Source: Athripsodes cinereus
Taxonomy: Eukaryota; Arthropoda; Insecta; Trichoptera; Leptoceridae
Length of the DNA stretch: 64,000 nt
Direction: 5' to 3'
Assembly: GCA_947579605.1 (NCBI GenBank)
Contig: OX388314.1
Location: forward strand, 6,820,001-6,884,000
Every line of letters begins with the position of its first letter. The stretch's first letter is position 1. Below the pieces are notes generated by a model. That model was not told the origin of the DNA. It ran no database searches and saw only the letters and a list, made by a program, of their open reading frames with translations. Positions 35,743 through 48,092 of the stretch are shown here, in pieces. The translations under genes and the position numbers were made by a program.

Positions 35743-36652
35743 AAGTTTCTTTTTAGCTTAAAAATAATATTGACTTCAGTTACTTGAGTTACACCTATTA
35801 TAACTATTTCTAGCATATTAATTTAAAGCAAATATGGCTTATTTTGGCCGTTAATACCTAGGTACTTACATCATTTTTTTATTGCGTTGAGTGTAAATTT
35901 TCCATATAGTATTCAATAATAGTTTTTTTTTTATTTACATAATCGAATATATTGCCCCATTAGACTAAGGTATTTTCTGGGGCAATACCAAAAAAAAATA
36001 CAACTTATACATTGTCACTTGAATACAATAAATCAAAATAATTTAAAAAATAATAAAATAAGTACATCATATGTGCGTCAAAAATTTTATGTTACAAATT
36101 TCACGTCCACTCTTTGCTTAGTGTTTATTTCGAATTTAATCATTTTTACAGAAACTAAAAAATTGTGTCTAATTCAACGCTTTAAGTAGATTTTTATATC
36201 GCTTTAAAAATTTAATATATATTTACCCTTTGTATTTAGTAACGTTTCTACCCTCCAGCTATTAACAAAAAAAAGGAGACCGTACATTTTAAATAATTAT
36301 ATGTTAATTTAAGATATATTAATTGAGTTTCACGGTAAGACTATTGTCACCCTATTTTCAATATTGATCATATACCTAATACCTATGTATGTACTCCCTC
36401 CTGAAATTCAATGATTAATTTCAATGTATTTGTAGAAGGGTGATTTGGTAAATGGCCCATTGATGTGAGACGACACAGCCTCTGTTTGACGAGTTTTGTT
36501 ACAAGTATTAAGTATAGGTACCTATATTAATTCATCTACCTACAATAATCATTAACGAATTATACAATATTTAATATCATGTGATAAAAGAACAATCACA
36601 AATATAAAAACCTTATATGTGATTTTTTTTCACTCTTTAACGCTGCTTTCAG
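35743..36652. other. AT-rich DNA without recognisable gene
   Basis: Contains A/T homopolymers only. It ends at the tandem duplication starting at 36653. Confidence 0.4.
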
Positions 36653-36864
36653 AAGCACAGTGAAAAAATAGCTCATACCTTCCATTTAAAAACATTCGAC
36701 CCCGATCAAGTCATCTTGTTCCAAAATTTTACTACTATTAATAATACTCTCATATCATAAGCACAGTGAAAAAATAGCTGATACCTTCCATTTAAAAACA
36801 TTCGACCCCGATCAAGTCATCTTGTTCCAAAATTTTACTACTATTAATAATACTCTCATATCAT
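36653..36864. repeat. Tandem duplication, two 106-bp units
   Basis: Units 36653-36758 and 36759-36864 differ at a single base (GCTCATACC versus GCTGATACC), so the duplication is recent. Each contains ACATTCGACCCCGATCAAG. No coding content. Confidence 0.9.
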
Positions 36865-36965
36865 TACATATGAATCCTTGTGGAGGAAAAAACGGAACTT
36901 TTTTGATCAACTGCCAGTTTAGTATTAGACCTCGTACATTCTCCTTTTCTTTTGTAAGTGCCCTG

Positions 36966-37130
36966 TCAGGTCACTCCGACGTTGGCGATCACTCCGGCAT
37001 AGGCTTCTCGGTCCAGCGCTGTCTGGAATAACTCCTCCACACCTCTCATTCCAGTCCAATCTCGTATATTGCGCAGCCACGATATTGGCCTTCTGCCAGC
37101 CCCCGGGGGTCCCTTTATTTTACCTGTCAT
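36966..37130 (-). pseudogene. LINE pol C-terminal fragment, 54 residues
   Basis: The minus-strand frame reads GPPGAGRRPISWLRNIRDWT, then GMRGVEELFQTALDREAYAG and VIANVGVT-stop. The GRRxxSWLxNxRxWxxxxxxELFxxAxxxxxxAxxIANV pattern is the C-terminal signature of another insect LINE type, often misannotated as a host gene. Nothing upstream remains. Confidence 0.75.
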
Positions 37131-38270
37131 AATCAACCGCAAAATGTGGTACTATACGTATATTCTCTAATCAAAAATTATCAAGTATACCTATAAGATA
37201 TCAATTCTGTACTTATCTCATATAAATAATTTATAAAACAGGTGTTTCCGATCACAACGTGTTTTTAAAATAACAGTTTCTTTTAATCCCAGTCATACCC
37301 TCAATCGATTTCCTAAATTTTAAATATTATGATAATCAAATACACCCCTTCAGAGGGTTGTTCTCGAGGGGAAAGAGAATTGATAATAATTGGATATTAA
37401 ATGCTTAATCGATGTTTTTATCTCAGGAATTTATCGTAAACGGTCCTTAGCAACTCTCTAGGAGTATGTATTAATTTTGAAAAGAAATTGTATATTTTAT
37501 TTAGCCACACTTAACTATTTATAAAAGGTGCTGTAGCTTTGTACAAAATATATCATGCGATGTGATTTAAATATATTTCAAACGTATAGAATTGTCAAAG
37601 ATTTTTTATGATATTAAAAGCATGTATTTGGTTTTTTTTTAATGGTTTGTGTAAATTGAGTTTTATACATCTAGGTAGCAATGAGATTCAAACATAAGTA
37701 ATAGAAAGAATTAAATCAAATGCATAATGTCGTTTGTGAGTTCCAATTAAACAATTTTAATTTCTTTCTCTCCTCCTTGAATCCTTTGAAATGTAGAGGT
37801 AGTGTGCTTCCTCAAAATATAACCTCTATTTTTAAAGGTTTCAATTTTGATAAATATAATTTTTTGGCCATAATATCAAAAGTTCAAATTTCAAATTTTC
37901 ATAATACCTATAGATATTTTACGACAAAAATATAATTCTGAAGTTTTTTACTATGATTTTTTATTCATTTTCGTTTTTTCTTGTTTTTTTTTTGTATCAA
38001 AAAACACCAAACTATTGTTAAACTTTGTATTATTAACATTTTAACTTATTACAGGTTTCACTATATTATAAATAACACTTCTATTTATTGTATTAGGGGT
38101 CTTTTTATGGACCAAAGAAACTATGCACATTGCTCACATCACACACATATTTTCAAAAAAAAAAAAAAATATTTTAGTGATTGTACTTGGAATAACTTTG
38201 TGAAAGTTCATTTCAATAGAATTAAAATAGACTTGAAACACTGTATTACTTTCACTATGAATAATATTTG
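37131..38270. other. AT-rich DNA without recognisable gene
   Basis: A 71-codon frame (37720-37935) and a 96-codon frame (37981-38271) are of low complexity and have no domain. Nothing else is seen. Confidence 0.4.
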
Positions 38271-38310
38271 ACTCAGAGGCCTTTCGGGTAGACACCCATC
38301 ATCAGTGAGT
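38271..38310 (-). ncRNA. Hammerhead-ribozyme-like motif
   Basis: On the minus strand stem I is formed by ACTCA and TGAGT (5 bp). CTGATGA is followed by a GGGT/ACCC stem with a GTCT loop, then GAAA, then the short palindrome GGCC, then TC as the cleavage dinucleotide. All conserved core positions are present. One extra T lies between CTGATGA and stem II, which canonical hammerheads lack. Short palindromic stem III versions are known in Penelope-like elements. Activity is untested. Confidence 0.35.
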
Positions 38311-41300
38311 TTTTATTAGTTTCTAATGTGAAAGGAAGTCATTTGGACCATTGAAAACTCTCCATAATAATTTATATCATTTAATAAAAAATTGTATATA
38401 TCTCAACGAGGGGGTTTAAGAAAACGGGCACGTCTAAAAACTACGTGGATTAAATTTACAAGGACGGTTGCTAGTTGAGTAAGAAAACTCGATGTACTTG
38501 TATAAGAAATTATATTAATGTGGAGGAAGTGAAAAAAGTTTGAAGGGCAATTTTTATAATGCATTCCATCTTTCTGTTTACCACACTTACGGTGTGCGGG
38601 TGCTAAAGAGATAAATAAATAATTCCTTTCAAAATGAAATATATGTTATTTTTTTGTCGCTACTTTTATTTTTTTATTAAGTATTTTTTTTTCTTAATGA
38701 AGCTTTATTTTCCAAACACAAAAGTTTGGTAAGTTCTTTTGTTTCAATTTGTTTCTCCTTCTTTGTTTGGATTTCCGTTCATTGCTACCGATTAAAGATA
38801 CTCACCGAAATCAAAACTTCTTTTTTCACTCCATTACGTTAATTAAGATGCGAATTCATTATAATAAATTTGATCATTTAGACTTCCTTAATCTTTATAC
38901 TGAGTCTCTTGCAAACTTCTGTTGCCTTTTGTTTTAACAAATCTATGAAAATAAGTAGATAATTACTTACATACTCAATTAATCAATTATACTTAATAAT
39001 GTCAGATCTAAAAATACTTGCCAACAAATAGTTAAACATAAATTTGTGCTTGTGGAGTATCCAACAAACAATTTGTCTCTCACTCTTTTCCGTAAATTTG
39101 CGAGTGTCCTGTAAAAGGTATGTTATGTGTTCTAAAAAATTGAAACATTTACATCTAAGATTTAGCGATGAGGTTTACCACCCATCTTGTATGAAAAGAC
39201 AGCTTGTATGATTATTATTTGGAGCTGGTCCTACTTATGAAAATGCCGTGATGGTATTATGTAGGTATATGGACAATTTGTAAAGCGCTTTTTACTCATA
39301 ACATGACCTCAAGGGCGCTGTATATCGTATCCATCACCCTCATCATCGCGGTATAGTAGTAATGTTTGATAATGCCTTCAAAAAACATCGCAGCGGGTCC
39401 TAAATTTGGATTTTTTGCGTAATGTTTTTGTTATAAGTTTATCTGTTTGTGTATATTAATTATCACGTTTTTGTTCAACTTACTAACTAATCAACTTATC
39501 TCATTCGGCTCTGGAATACACAGCAGAAACAATATCTTTTCCTCGACGTTCCTAACGCTCTGCTCTTATCTAGTTGTCATAGGAATGGTGTTTTGTAAAA
39601 CCGTATCATTATAGGAAACGTTTTTTACGAAAAACCTCACATGCCTTTTTTATTAAAAAAAATATTTAATTATAACTAAACTTTGTTTGGGTAATTGTTA
39701 TCTAACATACATACCTACTTATTTTAATTCTACTAGGCTAATTTAAAAAAAATGCTTTACTTGATATAAAACAAAGACAATTTGCATAATTGATTATATT
39801 TTTTAGGACATACATGAACACAAATTAATTTTTCGTTATTTCAAACACGTACATTTTTTGCGTCTTTTTTTGTTCATTCAAAAAGGCTTTATTCAATGCA
39901 AGACCCGTGTATCGATCTGTCAATATTCTATTGTTCACGTTTTTTCACGATGATTTTATACTTAGAAGAAAATATAGATCTATAAAAATTATATGATAGT
40001 GTTGGGTGGTAAACAGTTCTAAGAACTTCGAAGGTCATGATAATATTTTACGTACGTGTTAAGTTTTCTGTTTATTTATAACACATTCAAAGGTCAAAAA
40101 ATTCACGATTCGCAGAGTTTAATTTGATGAAATTTGGACCCTGCTACTTAAGGTATATCAAATCTATCGAATACGCGTCACTTTATAAGACTTAACATTG
40201 AGTCTCAAATGCAGATGGTTCTCATTGTTCTATTTTTAAAATATGAATTTGAATTTCGAATAACCTGCAACACATCTCAAATATTCACACATTAAGCAGT
40301 GTGTTTGTGTTGTAAAAGTGGAATAGGTTGACATCTTTTTGATAAGCCTCGTCCACACAGCTGGATAAAAACGTCAATCAATCATCAATCATCCGGTGAC
40401 AATTTGGAGCATGACGGGTAACGAAGGCAGTCATTCGAATATTTCTTCGGAGGATGCTTCGAATTGTCACCGAAAGTCTGAACCTCTGCTACCAGGCTTC
40501 ATCCACCATAATAATATATCCACGATTTTTTCATCCAATCATACAATTTGTTATACATGAGTAATATTGTCAGTATATTAGGTACATATAAATTTATACC
40601 TAATATAACCATATTATAAGAATACAAATACATAAATACTTACTTGTGATTCTTTTATTTTGGGCTTCGGTGTTTATCCCAAGTGTTATGCGCAACTTAA
40701 TATGCAGTATGAATTAATTGTTTTCAATACTGTACAGCATTACTTTAATAAATCAATTTGATATAAAAGTCATTTTCATATTCTAGTCTAGAAATCTCAC
40801 TTTGCAGTGGTTACGTAACTGATATACTCGTATACGATAATGTGCTCAGAAGTGCTGAGATTTTAAAATGAAGTCTCTCGAATTATAGAGAAGTTTCTCG
40901 AAGCTATAAATTATGTTTATTAGTTGCAGAATATTCGAAATCAAACTACACCACCAATATTTTAACTTCATTAATGGTAATTAATTCATGATTCATGACA
41001 ACAACAAAAAGTTTTTGATATAACATATTATGTCTCCTTTTCACTTGAATAAAAATAATAATACAGACTTGGTTTTCATTTCCGGTAAGGAAATCACTGT
41101 AAAAATAACATGATTAGGTACTACTAATACTACAAAAGTGACCGGAAAGTGAGTGTCATCCTACTGCTATAACATAGATTATCAAACAAGTAAGTACAAC
41201 ACCAACGGGTTTCTATTCTAGACACTAAACGCGTTGATGTCTAATTTGCGCAATTGTATGCAACGTTATTCATTACAAATACAGTTTCATATTATATTTC

Positions 41301-42772
41301 ATTTACACGCACACCAATGCGTGAGGTCGCTGACACTACAGTACAATGTTACATACAGAAGTATTACACTACCTGACCAACTTAAGAGAAAGAGAGAGAT
41401 GCAAATAATTTTTTAAATTCCTGATAGAAGCGACTACTAGTGCGTTGGAATAGTGGGGGTGCGGTGGAATTGTGAAAAATAGTTTCATACATAAAACAGC
41501 GATTTTTTTTCTTGATTTCCATTCATTGTCACGCAAATCTTGTCTACACTAGATGTACCATTGTGGGCAGCCTGAAGGGCTGGTTGACCAAAAAACCCTA
41601 ATGTTCGGAATCATTTGACTGCACTCTTTCGATTCTTCTCTAGTAGAGAGAAGCAAGTACAACACTTTTTATTGAAGAATATTATTTATTGGAATGGGAC
41701 AAAAAAGATAAAGAAGGTGAGCTGCATGTTCACTCCGAAGGAGAAATCGTCGCTGGTTCATACTATTAATTCATCAATGTATCGATGGCAATATTACGAC
41801 GAAATTTGATTTATGCGCGAATGAACGAATGAGATGGATATAATGTTGAAGTTAAATATGTTTGTATCAAAAAGAGATGTATGATAGAACGTGATCTGTT
41901 TACAAATTTAAAAAGTATCTATATGGTTTAGTAGTGATTTGTGATAATATCAATAGAGGTCAAGTTCTCTCCCTCCATATGTGTTGCAGTATGAAATCAG
42001 TTTAATGTGTTATAAACTTTTCACACTATGTTGCGTATGAAAATACTTACAATTTCGTTTGTCTAAAAATCGTAGAAAAATATATTCTCTCTCATATACC
42101 ACTAAAAGAGTAAATTTTTTAATTATAATTTTAAAAACCTTTCAACAATGAATACAAAAAAATTTAACATTTTTAGAAAACACATTCATTAATTCTTTCC
42201 TGTAATGTAAATTAATGTAATTGGAAACAAATTTTCACCTAATTAGATATTGAGATAGATACTTACATACGAAAATAAATAACATAAAAAGAGTAAATTT
42301 GTCACAAAGACAAGATTTCTCCCAACTTACTATAATATTCATTCTACTTCAACCATTTTGTGTCCAATTTTAGACATAGTCCTCCTCCATGGTTCTCCGC
42401 TTCCTATTCTGTGTTTGCTGCATCCACATCCTTCTTTACCAAGCATTTTAAAATACAATAATTTAATAATATCAACATTCTTTCCTTTGCTTACCGTAGT
42501 TTGGACATAATATTTGACAATGCAACGTGGTAAACCAATAGATATATTTTTTTTACTCGTATTTTAGGATATATTTAGACTGTAAACGCAGTCATATGAC
42601 AAATGAGTCCTTAAAAAATGTTTAATTGATAATTATAAGTATATTGCTGTGATTGGTTCAATGCTGTGAACATTGAACATATGAATGAAATGAGGTAATA
42701 ACGGTCAAGAATATGGATTAAACTTTGCAAATATTTATAATTAAGTTATATTATTATAACTAATATAAATAA
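38311..42772. other. AT-rich DNA; one dispersed-repeat copy, otherwise empty
   Basis: The only family-level feature is the repeat at 39075-39260. A short inverted pair GGTGACAATTTGGAGCAT/ATGCTTCGAATTGTCACC lies at 40394-40472. Frames of 60-64 codons at 41234 and 41615 have no recognisable domains. Confidence 0.4.
39075..39260 (-). repeat. Dispersed CCATCACGGC-type repeat copy
   Basis: Inverted copy with CTCTTTTCCGTAAATTTGCG, GAGTGTCCTGTAAAAGG, GATGAGGTTTACCACCCATC and GCCGTGATGGTA. It has a deletion in its central part relative to 47880-48092. Confidence 0.75.
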
Positions 42773-42941
42773 TAGCCTGGAGGTAGTCTCGGCCTTGTGA
42801 ACAAGGGGTCCGGGGTTCGATCCCAGGTGCCGGCAAACTCCCCTTTCACGACACAAGCTTTTAGCTTACTGTGAAAGGTGTATAAGGTTATATTTGGGTT
42901 TATAACAAAAACCCAGATATATCTTTTTAAAAAAAAAAAAA
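42773..42941 (+). mobile_element. tRNA-derived SINE (GCCTGG/AACCCAG family)
   Basis: tRNA-like head with B box GGTTCGATCCC and GGTGCCGGCAA, then body CTCCCCTTTCACGACACAAG, GGTGTATAAGGTT, TTTGGGTTTATAAC, ending AACCCAGATATATCTTTTT and poly(A). The head is slightly shortened (GGAGGTAGTC). Other copies lie at 48880, 50945 and 56829. Confidence 0.85.
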
Positions 42942-43166
42942 TATTATTTATAATAAAGGTTACCCAAACCGGGTTTGTTCAACGACCAGCACTTGAACAG
43001 CAATAACCACAACAATAATCACATTAAAGTGTATAATCAAATTATATAATATATATTTATAGTGAACTTGTTTTATTATAATACTTCTGTTATCTATATA
43101 TACCTACTGGATGATTGGTTTGATATTAAATAAAGATCATATTATAAATTCAATCGTTATGTGATT

Positions 43167-43541
43167 AAACCAATCTCGATTTGAGAACCACGTTTACACA
43201 ATGTGACATTGTGCAAAATATAATCGGTAGAAGCGAGAAAGGCGTCCCAACGTTTACGAATAGGCTCAAAGCTGGTTTGAGTGATCACTTTCAGTGTCCA
43301 CGGACAAAGTTCATCAATATTCTTCATTATCACGATGTTAGATCCACCAATCGAGAAACATTTAATGCAAACCATAGTAGCGATTGCTTTCCTGGGATCT
43401 CATATTTCAAATTTCGAATGGATCGAAATCTCCCGTCTAAATGGTACGATACTTTATTGGCTGCTTGTTCGATCAGTCAGCAACAAATATTCGAAATATC
43501 AACGTTGCAATGAGTAAACGTGGTTTTCCAATCGAGATGTC
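43167..43541. mobile_element. TIR element, 375 bp, related ends to 2182-2309
   Basis: The left end is AAACCAATCTCGATTTGAGA, continuing ACCACGTTTAC. The complement of the right end is GACATCTCGATTGGAAAACC, continuing ACGTTTAC. The body is richer in GC than its surroundings and holds a 110-codon + frame (43181-43513) with no domain I recognise. The palindrome CACAATGTGACATTGTGC sits inside the left end. Confidence 0.55.
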
Positions 43542-44062
43542 TAAATAAACTTTTTAAATTTGTATGTACATTATTATTTTATCATTCGTTATTATCAATA
43601 TTGACTTCCTGGTAAGTATTACCATTCGTAGTTGATCAAGAAAATAATGTCTCTATTATTTTTTGTTAGACCGTGTCTAATAATAATTTAATTAAAAAAT
43701 CGGGTGCAAAGTCAATTTTATTGTTTTTATTCAGAATATAATTTATGTTATCATTAAATATTGGATAAAATAATTGTTTCGCTATTATTATTCACTTGTT
43801 CTAGATGTTAATTATATAGGCAACGTCCTTGAATGCGTGGGCCCGGAATAAATAGTTTGACAGGTCATGATATATCTTCTGAACGCTGGTTATACCTACT
43901 TAATAACGTGTCGAATTAAATGAAAATGTAATATTTATTTTTGATGATTTTATTGAATCTTGATAACTTGTTGAGACCTTGATCATGCTTACAACGGAAC
44001 TGTATTAACTGCCCTTTAGGTATACATACGTTTAACGAGTTTTTCGTGATGAAGTATGTGTA
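43542..44062. other. AT-rich DNA without recognisable gene
   Basis: Short chance frames only. Confidence 0.4.
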
Positions 44063-44192
44063 TTGATATTTTTTGCGGTAACGTCACGTGATCAGATTAA
44101 AACAAAATCAGTTGTATGGTAATGGAGGCCCGAGCGCATCTGAAAGCTCACTAAAAAACTCGATCACGTGACGTATCCGCAAAAACCATCAA
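44063..44192. mobile_element. Small MITE, 130 bp
   Basis: The left end is TTGATATTTTTTGCGGTAAC, continuing GTCACGTGATC. The complement of the right end is TTGATGGTTTTTGCGGATAC, continuing GTCACGTGATC. No coding capacity. Target duplication not resolved. Confidence 0.65.
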
Positions 44193-44954
44193 TTCATTAC
44201 AATGCTGTAGGTATGATTCAATCGCAAAATATGTATAACCTGCAGGACACAGAAGAGAGAACTTTTTTATTTATTTATTCTTTACTGTCCAAGCAAATTT
44301 ACACAAGAATATATTTAAATCAAATACAATAAATAAACAGAGGGTGATTTTATTGCAGAGGCAGGTGTTCTGACGCTTACGAATTGGCTAGGTTGGCTTT
44401 GCCTATCTCAAAATCCTCTCAAAACGGTTTATACATAAATATTTGTGTTACATGTTCTTACTTTAAAATATTTCTAATGGTATGATACTCTTTCTCAATA
44501 CCTACTCAGGCTTGACAAAATTGCTCTGAATAAAGTGTTTCAACGATATTATGTAGATTGAAGAGAAAAATATCACATATTTAATGTGAAATTTTACAGA
44601 ATGCTTGACGTTTCAGTGAATAGAATCATTATATCGTGACATTTTAAAATATAATTCTAACAATAATAACGTTAAATCGTGCAATGTGAATGTATCTATC
44701 ATATTAAGATGTTCATTTTGTTAATTTCCGTGCCTTCTGACGTTACCGTAATAATAAATAATGACGTTTTGAGGTCATTTTTAATTACGTCTAAACGCCA
44801 CAGCGGTCGCTTCACAAATCATCCGTCTCAACTTCACTATAGTAATCATCATTATCTTCTGCATAATTTTATTGTCTCAACTGTTATAATGAAGGTAGTA
44901 CCATTCACCTGTACTGTTAACCAATATATTTCTGTAGATTGTTGCATGCTTGGA
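44193..44954. other. AT-rich DNA without recognisable gene
   Basis: No terminal repeats or domains are seen. The 99-codon frame starting at 44679 runs into the tRNA-like element and has no domain. Confidence 0.4.
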
Positions 44955-45090
44955 AAGTGGTCGGTAGGTCGATTGTAAACTCCCAAACTTCCAAGCGGAA
45001 GGTCCATGGTTCGAATCCCGGTGCCACCTTTCTTCACCTTCGCGATATGAATTATAGTTTAGATTTATTAACAAAATAAATAAAACATTT
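44955..45090 (+). mobile_element. tRNA-like SINE or SINE head
   Basis: TGGTCGGTAGGTCG (A-box-like) and GGTTCGAATCCCGGTGCCAC (B box and tRNA 3' side) are spaced as in a tRNA, followed by AATAAATAAAAC and a T-run. The acceptor strands do not pair and no CCTTTCACGACAC body follows, so it is a separate SINE type, not a tRNA gene. Confidence 0.55.
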
Positions 45091-46069
45091 TTTTTATTCT
45101 ACTATTGATTCATTTGACGAGGCAGACGTCTTTTGTCTTATTGAGACATTGACAATAAAACATTTGTTTTATTTATTTCGCTATGGAATTCTACTACCTA
45201 AACACCGACACAGCGAATAGATTAATTAAGATTTTCTATTTTCATTTGTTTTTTAATTGTGTGGATAAGTAAGACTTAATCATTGTCATCTTTATTAAAT
45301 TTTGTTTATGGTCTTCATAAGTAATTGTTGTTAACGTCAAAATTTGTCTTGTCTTGTATTATTCTTAATTTTTTTCCTTTTATTTTGCTTATTGTTTTTA
45401 TGACAGATAGAGTTTTATATGTTCTATAAGATATACCTACAAATGTATTTATTTGTTATAATATTGTTAAAATGATGTTAAACAAAAAAATGTATAAAAT
45501 TTAGTATCAAATTTATGTAAAAGGTTAAAGCCGTTTTTTGAAAGATACTTGGATTTTAAATACCTATATAAATTTGCGGTGTAACCATCAGCTATCCTTC
45601 TGTTATTTTATTTATTTATTTATTTCTTGTGGGAAATACCTTGATTTTATAGGTGAAATATTCCGATATAAGTTGTATCGTGTGAATAATATGATCTTAC
45701 GTCTAAAGTTTAGTTGTGTTAGTATTATAATAATAATAATAATATAATGGTTTATATGTGTGTATGTATGTGTACTGTGTAGTTGTATTTATACGTACTC
45801 GCGTCGGGCCTTCTCGGCTGGTACGGCTTGGTACGGAGGACGGATGAACAAGTCTCATACAATGCATACATACAAGCAAGCGAGCAACTTGTTGTGTTAG
45901 TAATCTATAAATATTAGTTAGTATATGTTTATATGTACCTACATTATAGATTGTTAAATTGTTGTAGAATTTCAAGTTATTTACTATTTTACCTTAATTA
46001 ATAAATTATGATACATTATTTTTTATGAATTTATTGTTTTGTTTAGTTTTGAATATTTTAATATCAACT
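45091..46069. other. AT-rich DNA without recognisable gene
   Basis: An AAT microsatellite lies at 45724-45743. A GC-richer patch at 45795-45850 has no identifiable family. Confidence 0.4.
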
Positions 46070-46077
46070 GTCTATAC

Positions 46078-46270
46078 CAGTGCTTCCCAAACTATGCGAG
46101 CGATTATTAAGTGGGCCCTGAACATTAAGTAGTTCCATGACTCGCTTCTAGAGAATCTGAGTATTACCAATATTTATGACTTCTTTTCTCTAAGACAGCT
46201 AAAAGCTGGGTCCCAAGATTGGAATTTTTTCCTAGATGGGTCGGAGCCCAGTCAACTTTGGGAACCACTG
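46078..46270. mobile_element. Nonautonomous hAT element, 193 bp
   Basis: Ends CAGTGCTTCCCAAACT and the complement CAGTGGTTCCCAAAGT. The perfect 8-bp target duplication GTCTATAC lies at 46070-46077 and 46271-46278. It is a different subfamily from 3298-3646 and has no transposase. Confidence 0.9.
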
Positions 46271-46283
46271 GTCTATACTATAA

Positions 46284-46510
46284 CGATGGTTTATAGCACA
46301 AAAGACACATGTCCGCTATTTAGGTTATATGAGTTAATATTTATGTACAAGATTGGTTGTAACGTCTTCTATGTCCTGATTACATTATTACCAATAATAC
46401 TTATATCATTATCGAAATGTATATCAAAAATTAAATGCCTTACGTCCATTAATGAACATTTATTTGTGCATAGATGTAACATGTCGCATAAGATACGGAG
46501 AGGACAGTTT
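46284..46510. repeat. Partial copy of the 10396-10788 MITE
   Basis: Shares CGATGGTTTATAGC, ACAAAAGACACATGTCC, ATTTAGGT, ACCAATAATA, ATTATCGAAAT, ACGTCCAT, GATGTAACA and CATAAGATA in the same order. The right TIR is missing. It begins within 14 bases of the hAT element above. Confidence 0.65.
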
Positions 46511-46564
46511 TCATGTTTATAACATGATACTACTTGTCTGCTAGCTACAGTAGCAGTAGTATAT

Positions 46565-46785
46565 CTATTTATCTATCCATACCCTAACGCCGAGTCCCAG
46601 GTGGGGTAAGCAGAGAGAACGGAACGCCATATAAATCTATCCTTACATACTTCTTACACTTCCTCTACATTCATCTATAGTTTCTCATACATGTACGCCG
46701 ATTTCTATTACTCAACACGCAGCCATTCATGTGATCACGCCACTTAGTTCTTGGACGTCCGCTTTCTCACACTCCTATAATAATA
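46565..46785 (-). pseudogene. LINE pol C-terminus and 3' end
   Basis: The minus strand reads ESGRPRTKWRDHMNGCVLSN, then RNRRTCMRNYR-stop. This is the GRPxxxWxDHM tail of a LINE polyprotein. A 3' segment with ATGGCGTTCCGTTCTCTCTG and TTACCCCACCTGGGACTCGG follows. That 3' segment recurs at 58205-58280 on the same strand. Confidence 0.65.
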
Positions 46786-47344
46786 GTAGATTTATTTATT
46801 TATTTTGATTGAGAATGGTGCACTTACTAAACAGGAATCTGTGGGATTAATGAATGCATCATCGGTAAAGTTCACTTAAACCAGCCTAAGCCGATTTGTA
46901 TAAACATTGAAACAACACCTTTCCTATTTCCTAATAAATGGAGTTAGCTCAATCTATTGTTGGTTGTGTAAATGAGGTTTCTGCTGAGTAATATTCTTGT
47001 TTTTTTTCATAGCTATGCCGGGTAAGACAATACTAGTACTATAATAATAGGTACTCACGCATACATACATTCACAACACTAAATAATAATAGCACTAATA
47101 CTAATTCAAACATCACTAATACTATCACAAATAATAACGACATATTATATTATAATAATAATGTCTAATGATTGTGTACCAATACATGTCTAATAAAAGT
47201 TCGTTCATAGAATAGACAAACCCATAGTAAAATTAACAGTAATCACGACTTGAATTCAGAATACATTGAGACCATATTAAATTTTACCCTCTGTAGTAAA
47301 TTTTGTTGAGACTTTTTTTCCAATCGCCCAAGACACTTATGTAT
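46786..47344. other. AT-rich DNA without recognisable gene
   Basis: A block near 46960-46990 is shared with the 4300 region. Otherwise nothing is seen. Confidence 0.4.
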
Positions 47345-47412
47345 ATTATTATTATTATCGGACAACATTAAAGTGTCGTTTACGTGCCAAAGCACCTCTT
47401 GAACACTGTACA
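47345..47412 (-). repeat. Dispersed repeat ending in AAT microsatellite
   Basis: Inverted relative of 11529-11588: CGTTTACGTGCCAAAGCACC preceded by an ATTATTATTATT run. Confidence 0.5.
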
Positions 47413-47879
47413 ATTCATCAATTTTCGGGCAAATATACTTTTTACTATTTTTTCTATTGTATACTTTTTTGTGCAATCAATTTGTATTATTGTCATTCTG
47501 GTTGTTTTATATACTCTCCAGTTGTGATTGTCAACGTCGGAGAAATCTGACATCACACTGAAAGAAAAAGAAGATAACAAATGCAAAAAATATCCTGTAT
47601 GAGATACCTAGATCTATATTTTATGGCTACGAGGATGTCATCTATTCTGAATGTTTTGTTTCTATGGCAAAACAAAAAAGTATTATTTTGTAAGTTTATT
47701 ACATATTGTTTACAGTGGTATAAAAATATTCATTTGTACACCTCCTAAAACCTTAACAGTAAGCTATATGTTTGTGTCACGAAAGAGGAATAGGTCAGCA
47801 GCAAGATTCGAACACAGTTTCCCTTAATTAAAAGTGCGAGACTCTTCCATTAATCAAAATAAACTATTGTGTTGAAGTT

Positions 47880-48092
47880 TTCTCACTCTTCTCCGTAAGT
47901 TTTCGAGTGTCCTGTAAAAGGCAGGTGTTCGAAAAAATTAAGACATATTACATCTTAAATTCAGTTATGAGGTTTGCCACCCATCCTGAATGTCTTGATT
48001 TTATGTTGGCACGGAGAGGACTGCTAGCATGTTTAATATATGCAGCTGGTCTGCTGGCTACCCCACTTGTGGGATATGCCGTGATGGTAGAG
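47880..48092 (-). repeat. Dispersed CCATCACGGC-type repeat, near-complete copy
   Basis: The complement starts CCATCACGGCATATCCCACA and proceeds through AGCAGACCAGCTGCAT, CCTCTCCGTGCCAA, CAGGATGGGTGGCAAACCTC, ACACCTGCCTTTTACAGGAC and GAAAACTTACGGAGAAGAGTG. The + strand carries a 62-codon open frame (47907-48095). It is closely similar in residues to the frame in the copy at 54440, including HPECLDF and YAAGLLATPLVGYAVM. Confidence 0.85.

Noticed and set aside
44955..45030. Possible tRNA gene
   Set aside because: B box present but the acceptor strands do not pair and the anticodon arm is poor; a SINE fits better. The same applies at 18370, 42773, 51060 and 56840.
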